Assembly (NCBI GenBank): GCA_028681035.1
Contig: JAQUJJ010000028.1
Coordinates: forward strand, 1 to 33,101
From: Candidatus Cloacimonadota bacterium
Lineage (GTDB): Bacteria > Cloacimonadota > Cloacimonadia > Cloacimonadales > Cloacimonadaceae
Direction of reading: 5' to 3'
DNA: 33,101 nt
The translations under genes were made by a program, and so were the position numbers. Every line of letters begins with the position of its first letter. The stretch's first letter is position 1. The notes under the pieces were generated by a model. That model did not search any database. It was not told where the DNA came from and saw nothing but the letters and a program-made list of their open reading frames with translations. Below, piece by piece: positions 29,870 to 33,101 of the stretch.

Positions 29870-30979
29870 CTATGGTTTCTGTTCCAGAAGATCAATGATT
29901 ATACACTTAATCCTGGGTAACTCAACGTCCAACTCGTGTACTACGTTCTTCAATTGTGATAAATTTGTTTTTAGTATGTTCAAAGCTTTCCAGTTCTCTT
30001 CCAGCTCATTAAAATCATAAGTATAGTCAAGGTGCTCGTTCTCTTCTTCGGATATTGCAACTCTCTCTTCTCCCAATTCTATTAAATCTTTGCTTTTTGA
30101 CTTATTGATAAGTGCTGTATCATATATCAAGATGGTATCTATCAGTTTCAAGAATATTGGGCGTGTTGGTTTTGAAAAATATACGTATTTGTCGGCACTT
30201 TTTTTTAGCAAGTCCATTTCCGTATATGATGGTGTAACCTTACGAAGAGTGTATATCAAAAGACTGTCAGCAATATTGGGGGAAAAATTACTTAAGGCAT
30301 CATCAATTAACTTCTTCTGAGTCTCATCAAGGTTTTCCATGGGAATTGCTGGCAAAAACTCTATCATTAAGGATATGTCTGTCTTGGTGCTGAAACAAAT
30401 GGCTTGCAATACTCTGTCGCTAATTGTTTCTTGTGAATTAAGATAACTAATTCCGCTAGCTTTATATCTTTGAACATTGTCACGAAGTGCCTCAGATAAA
30501 CAAAACTCTACAAGATGCTGCTTCTTTCCATTAGCATAAAACCAATCTTGATGCTTTCCTATAAAATTATCTACTTTTTCGTACTGCCCATTTTTGATCC
30601 ACTTTGATATTTTACCTCTACTAGGCTGAAGAGCTTTATATCCAAAGAAGACGATTAAAAGCAGGATAGTAACAATAACTAAGCATGAAATGGGTTTTTT
30701 ATCTTTTACAACGGTTTTACTGCTTTCATATAAGTCGCCTGCTCCAAACTGGTTATCAAAGCCAGCAAGTCCATCTTGGTCGTATAAGGTGCGTTTGTCC
30801 TTGTCGCTTAAGGTTTCGTATGCTTCGTTTGCTTCTTCGAACTTCTCTTCTGCTGCTTTGTTACCTGGATTTTTATCCGGATGAAACTGCAATGCAAGCT
30901 TGAAGTATGCTTTCTTTATAGTTGCGACATCGGCATCTTTTCCTACTCCGAGGACTTCATAGTAATCACGCTTTGCCAT
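29870..30979 (-). CDS. Membrane-anchored J-domain (DnaJ-like) protein
   Basis: A 369-residue protein. Residues 1-70 are a complete J-domain ([23 protein letters not shown] motif at 33-35, [27 protein letters not shown]), which would stimulate the ATPase of an Hsp70 (DnaK) partner. There is no Gly/Phe region, zinc-finger or DnaJ C-terminal domain, so it is a specialised J-protein rather than DnaJ itself. A single transmembrane helix follows (about 95-114, [20 protein letters not shown]), and residues 120-369 form a helical, charged domain I do not recognise, containing [20 protein letters not shown]. With the J-domain in the cytoplasm, the large C-terminal part would be periplasmic if the helix spans once. 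An AGGAG ribosome-binding site precedes ATG. It is transcribed toward the two zinc-ribbon genes. Confidence 0.87.
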   Translation of the reverse strand: MAKRDYYEVLGVGKDADVATIKKAYFKLALQFHPDKNPGNKAAEEKFEEANEAYETLSDKDKRTLYDQDGLAGFDNQFGAGDLYESSKTVVKDKKPISCLVIVTILLLIVFFGYKALQPSRGKISKWIKNGQYEKVDNFIGKHQDWFYANGKKQHLVEFCLSEALRDNVQRYKASGISYLNSQETISDRVLQAICFSTKTDISLMIEFLPAIPMENLDETQKKLIDDALSNFSPNIADSLLIYTLRKVTPSYTEMDLLKKSADKYVYFSKPTRPIFLKLIDTILIYDTALINKSKSKDLIELGEERVAISEEENEHLDYTYDFNELEENWKALNILKTNLSQLKNVVHELDVELPRIKCIIIDLLEQKP

Positions 30980-31002
30980 TCATATCTCCTAAGGATATGC
31001 AA

Positions 31003-31031
31003 TACTTTTAGGTGAATCGCTTTTGTCAAAC
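31003..31031 (-). promoter_or_regulatory. Candidate promoter for the J-domain gene
   Basis: On the minus strand a perfect TTGACA (31031-31026) is followed after 17 bases by AGTATT (31008-31003), a 3/6 match to the -10 consensus, ending 24 bases before the ATG. Confidence 0.4.
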
Positions 31032-31168
31032 GTTTTGTTAAATAATCTAAAGCACCTGATACAATTGATTGATATTTTAAGATGCTTCATATCGCCCACG
31101 AAATCCTTAAACCTTAATCACAGATCGTGCTCATAACAAGTAACGTCATGAAGAGGTGCGCTTCCGTT

Positions 31169-32224
31169 TCATAGCTTTTTCCTTTTGGCAGCCACATGTT
31201 TGGTGGCTTGATTCAGGTTTTCAAAATACTTTGCTTCGGCTTCATTTTCCTTTTCAATCCGGCGTTTTTGTTCATAAGCTTGATAGTGTGTCTCAGCCTG
31301 TTCTTTTGCCTCTTGGTGCGAGATACTTCCGGAGCCTTCCATGATGGGCAGCTCATTATCAGTCAGGAACTTAGTTAGATATCCATCCCAATCTGCCGTT
31401 AGTAGCTCTTGTTTCCGCAGTACTTTCAATTCTTCCTGTTCCAAAAAAATATTTGCAATGCGGTTCAGGATATCTATCTCGGTGGCATCCATATAGTTTT
31501 TGGCGGTGCTTACGTCGGTTTTGCGTACAATGCTGCATTTCCAGTTGGTAAGCCCCATATTGGCTTGTTCTGCATTGGCGCGGGTGGCAATCAATTCGGC
31601 AGTGGTTTTCCCTGTGGCGGCATAATGCATTTTGTTTTGCATGGTGGCGAAAAACGTTTTTGCGGTATCGCTTTGGGGATCATAATCCGTTGCCAGAGAG
31701 AATATTTCTCTTACTCTTAGGTAGGCTCTTTTTTCACTGGCGCGGATATCTCTGATGCGTGCCAGCAATTCATCGAAGTAATCAATATAGGCATTGTTAC
31801 CCTTCAAGCGTTCATCATCCAGGACAAAGCCTTTTTCTACATATTCACGTAAGCGTTCTGTAGCCCATTGGCGGAATTGAACTCCTCTAACAGAGCGAAC
31901 ACGATAGCCAATAGCCAATATCATTTCCAAATTATAGAAATCAACATTCCGGTTAACTGTCCTATTCGCTTCAGTTTGAACTATTCGATAGTTTCGAATA
32001 GTTGCCTCAGAGTTTAATTCTCCATCAGCATAGATCTGACCAATATGATAGTTTATGGTATTCACACCCACTTTGTACAACTCGGAGATTTGTTTTTGGC
32101 TTAACCAGACAGATTCTTCCCCTTGGATTACTTCCAGAATTATTTTGTTATCTTCGGTGGTGAATAATATGATTTTATGTTCAGGTGCCGCAGTGTCTTG
32201 TGCTACAATGTGTTTTGTATTCAT
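31169..32224 (-). CDS. RhuM-family protein
   Basis: A 351-residue protein of the RhuM family, found on mobile and accessory DNA of many bacteria, with no settled molecular role. The N-terminal part (about 15-120) shows the family pattern VWLSQKQISELYKVGVNTIN, which resembles a winged-helix or phage-antirepressor-like domain, then the hallmark FYNLEMILAIGYRVRSVRG and FRQWATERLREYVEKGF. The C-terminal half is helical and charged, ending KHVAAKRKKL. ATG 32224 is chosen because the GGGAGGA ribosome-binding site lies within codons that would follow the earlier ATG 32236. It sits alone between the J-domain gene and a repeat-rich stretch, consistent with horizontally mobile DNA. Annotations of this family as dehydrogenase should be disregarded. 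Confidence 0.88.
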   Translation of the reverse strand: MNTKHIVAQDTAAPEHKIILFTTEDNKIILEVIQGEESVWLSQKQISELYKVGVNTINYHIGQIYADGELNSEATIRNYRIVQTEANRTVNRNVDFYNLEMILAIGYRVRSVRGVQFRQWATERLREYVEKGFVLDDERLKGNNAYIDYFDELLARIRDIRASEKRAYLRVREIFSLATDYDPQSDTAKTFFATMQNKMHYAATGKTTAELIATRANAEQANMGLTNWKCSIVRKTDVSTAKNYMDATEIDILNRIANIFLEQEELKVLRKQELLTADWDGYLTKFLTDNELPIMEGSGSISHQEAKEQAETHYQAYEQKRRIEKENEAEAKYFENLNQATKHVAAKRKKL

Positions 32225-32344
32225 ATTTCCTCCCATAATCGCCCGATCTGCACTAGATTTTTATTTCAGCTTCTATCGCTTTGTAGAATTTACAATTTCA
32301 CAAGTGTATAAAGCAAGGGTTTATTGTCAACTTCAAAATCCGGG

Positions 32345-32848
32345 TTTTTTTTGACTTATATAATCGGCGACTGTATTTACGGATAAAAGCACACTTGCTA
32401 TGCACATCGCCGATTTATGAGTTAAAAAAAGGTATGGATATCGTTGCCATGTTAATGTTTAACTCACAAGACGCTGTGTTATAGCATAGCATAGCCTGGC
32501 TTGTTATAGAAATTGCTCGCAGCGTCTTGTAAGTCAAACTTCAATTTTACCCGTTTGTAACCGAAGCCGCCACGGGTGCGCACAGTCGAGGCGACTGTTT
32601 TTTTTGACTTATATAATCGGCGACTGTATTTACGGATAAAAGCACACTTGCTATGCACATCGCCGATTTATGAGTTAAAAATAAGGTATGGGTATCGTTG
32701 CCATGTTAATGTTAACTCACAAGACGCTGTGTTCAAATAGCATAGTCTGGCTTGTCATAGAATTTGCTCGCAGCGTCTTGTAAGTCAAACTTCAATTTTG
32801 CCCGTTTGTAACCGAAGCCGCCACGGGTGCGCACAGTCGAGGCGACTG
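32345..32848. repeat. Tandem duplication of a ~253-bp block of hairpins
   Basis: Unit 1 (32345-32597) and unit 2 (32598-32848) both begin with eight T and TTGACTTATATAATCGGCGA, and differ only by scattered substitutions and small indels. Each unit contains hairpin A (GACTTATATAATCGGCGACT...TCGCCGATTTATGAGTTAA, 32351-32425 in unit 1), hairpin B (CACAAGACGCTG...CAGCGTCTTGTAAG, 32457-32539 in unit 1) and a REP-like GCACAGTCGAGGCGACTG end. No accepted gene lies in 32225-33101. Confidence 0.92.
32457..32539. repeat. Hairpin B (relative of 11018-11122, varied stem)
   Basis: CAAGACGCTG (32467-32476) pairs with CAGCGTCTTG (32520-32529). The flanks GTTTAACTCA and TAAGTCAAAC, and the internal TGTTATAGCAT, match the element at 11018-11122 read in reverse, but the stem bases beside the CGCTG core differ in both arms. 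A second copy lies in unit 2 at about 32706-32790. Confidence 0.8.
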
Positions 32849-32857
32849 TGATTACAC
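32833..32857. repeat. REP-like palindrome, second copy
   Basis: The same 23 bases as at 17856-17878 (ACAGTCGAGGCGACTGTGAT plus TAC) at the end of the duplicated block; a truncated copy ends unit 1 at 32597. Confidence 0.75.
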
Positions 32858-32906
32858 TATAGTTGGCATATTTTTAGTCTGGAGTCGTTAACACCCATAT
32901 TATTCT

Positions 32907-33101
32907 AAGCTTATCAATTGAACCCCAGTTCGGCTGTAGCGCAGGAAGCCGATGCCTAATGCGTGTGTGATAAGCTAGTGTCTCGTCAATCATCAAATGT
33001 CGGATAAAGCCTTTTCAGCTTTACCCGTGAGTCTTTGGTCGTAAACTGCCAATTAATACTGCTATTTCGTTTGTTCCTATCATCAACCCAATGACTCACT
33101 T
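32907..33101. other. Unidentified structured non-coding stretch at window edge
   Basis: Several pairings occur in order: AGCTTATCA (32908-32916) with TGATAAGCT (32968-32976), enclosing TCGGCT (32930-32935) with AGCCGA (32947-32952); TAAAGC (33005-33010) with GCTTTA (33018-33023); and GTGAGTC (33027-33033) with GACTCAC (33093-33099). It may be the non-coding leader of a further element beginning beyond the window. I could not identify it. Confidence 0.3.

Noticed and set aside
31409..31720. Plus-strand frames opposite RhuM
   Set aside because: Antisense shadows of a well-supported gene; no start signal or recognisable domain.

Overview
The window reads as a chromosomal segment of a Gram-negative, low-to-moderate GC bacterium of the FCB group, most likely Candidatus Cloacimonadota. 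The evidence is outer-membrane-type proteins (an OmpA-like protein, two beta-barrel candidates), a heptosyltransferase-type glycosyltransferase, and a secreted protein ending in the NYPNPFNP-type FlgD-like tail common in FCB bacteria. The phylum call is inference from gene style only.

Layout. 1-1.3 kb: the C-terminal end of an RND efflux pump, then a small NifU-type Fe-S scaffold gene and a strong terminator. 1.6-3.2 kb: an OmpA-like porin/anchor with calcium-binding-type repeats, three of them near-identical 69-bp copies. 3.2-4.1 kb: non-coding DNA with dispersed palindromes and a truncated IS110-family element that keeps its structured leader (a bridge-RNA candidate) but only the first 35 transposase codons. 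4.1-9.4 kb: a run of prfB (with an intact +1 programmed frameshift), uppS, cdsA, a secreted FlgD-tail protein and an EamA transporter. 9.4-17.6 kb: surface-glycan genes: a Wzx-like flippase (minus strand), four overlapping glycosyltransferase genes, a decayed membrane-protein remnant and a WlbA/WbpB-like sugar dehydrogenase; a 780-bp island made almost entirely of palindromic and MITE-like repeats separates the flippase from the transferases. 18.0-19.8 kb: a two-gene operon of a DUF2089-type zinc-ribbon/HTH protein and a DUF4097-type beta-roll protein. 20.0-27.8 kb: a beta-barrel candidate, tRNA-Pro(CGG), a heterodimeric ABC exporter, a second beta-barrel candidate overlapping an extended SDR, and tRNA-Pro(TGG)-tRNA-Val(TAC). 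28.3-32.2 kb, all on the minus strand: two zinc-ribbon proteins with identical cysteine spacing, a membrane-anchored J-domain protein and a RhuM-family protein. 32.3-33.1 kb: a tandemly duplicated block of hairpins and an unidentified structured stretch cut by the window edge.

The main theme is envelope biogenesis (uppS, cdsA, glycosyltransferases, flippase, OmpA, ABC exporter) in DNA unusually rich in structured non-coding repeats. The most notable non-coding signals are the orphan IS110 leader that folds like a bridge RNA; a hairpin family at 11.0 kb and 32.3-32.8 kb whose stems vary in sequence but keep complementarity; a 233-bp MITE-like element with an apparent 11-12-bp target duplication; and paralogous long leaders in front of both proline tRNA genes. 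No CRISPR array, prophage or complete transposase was seen.
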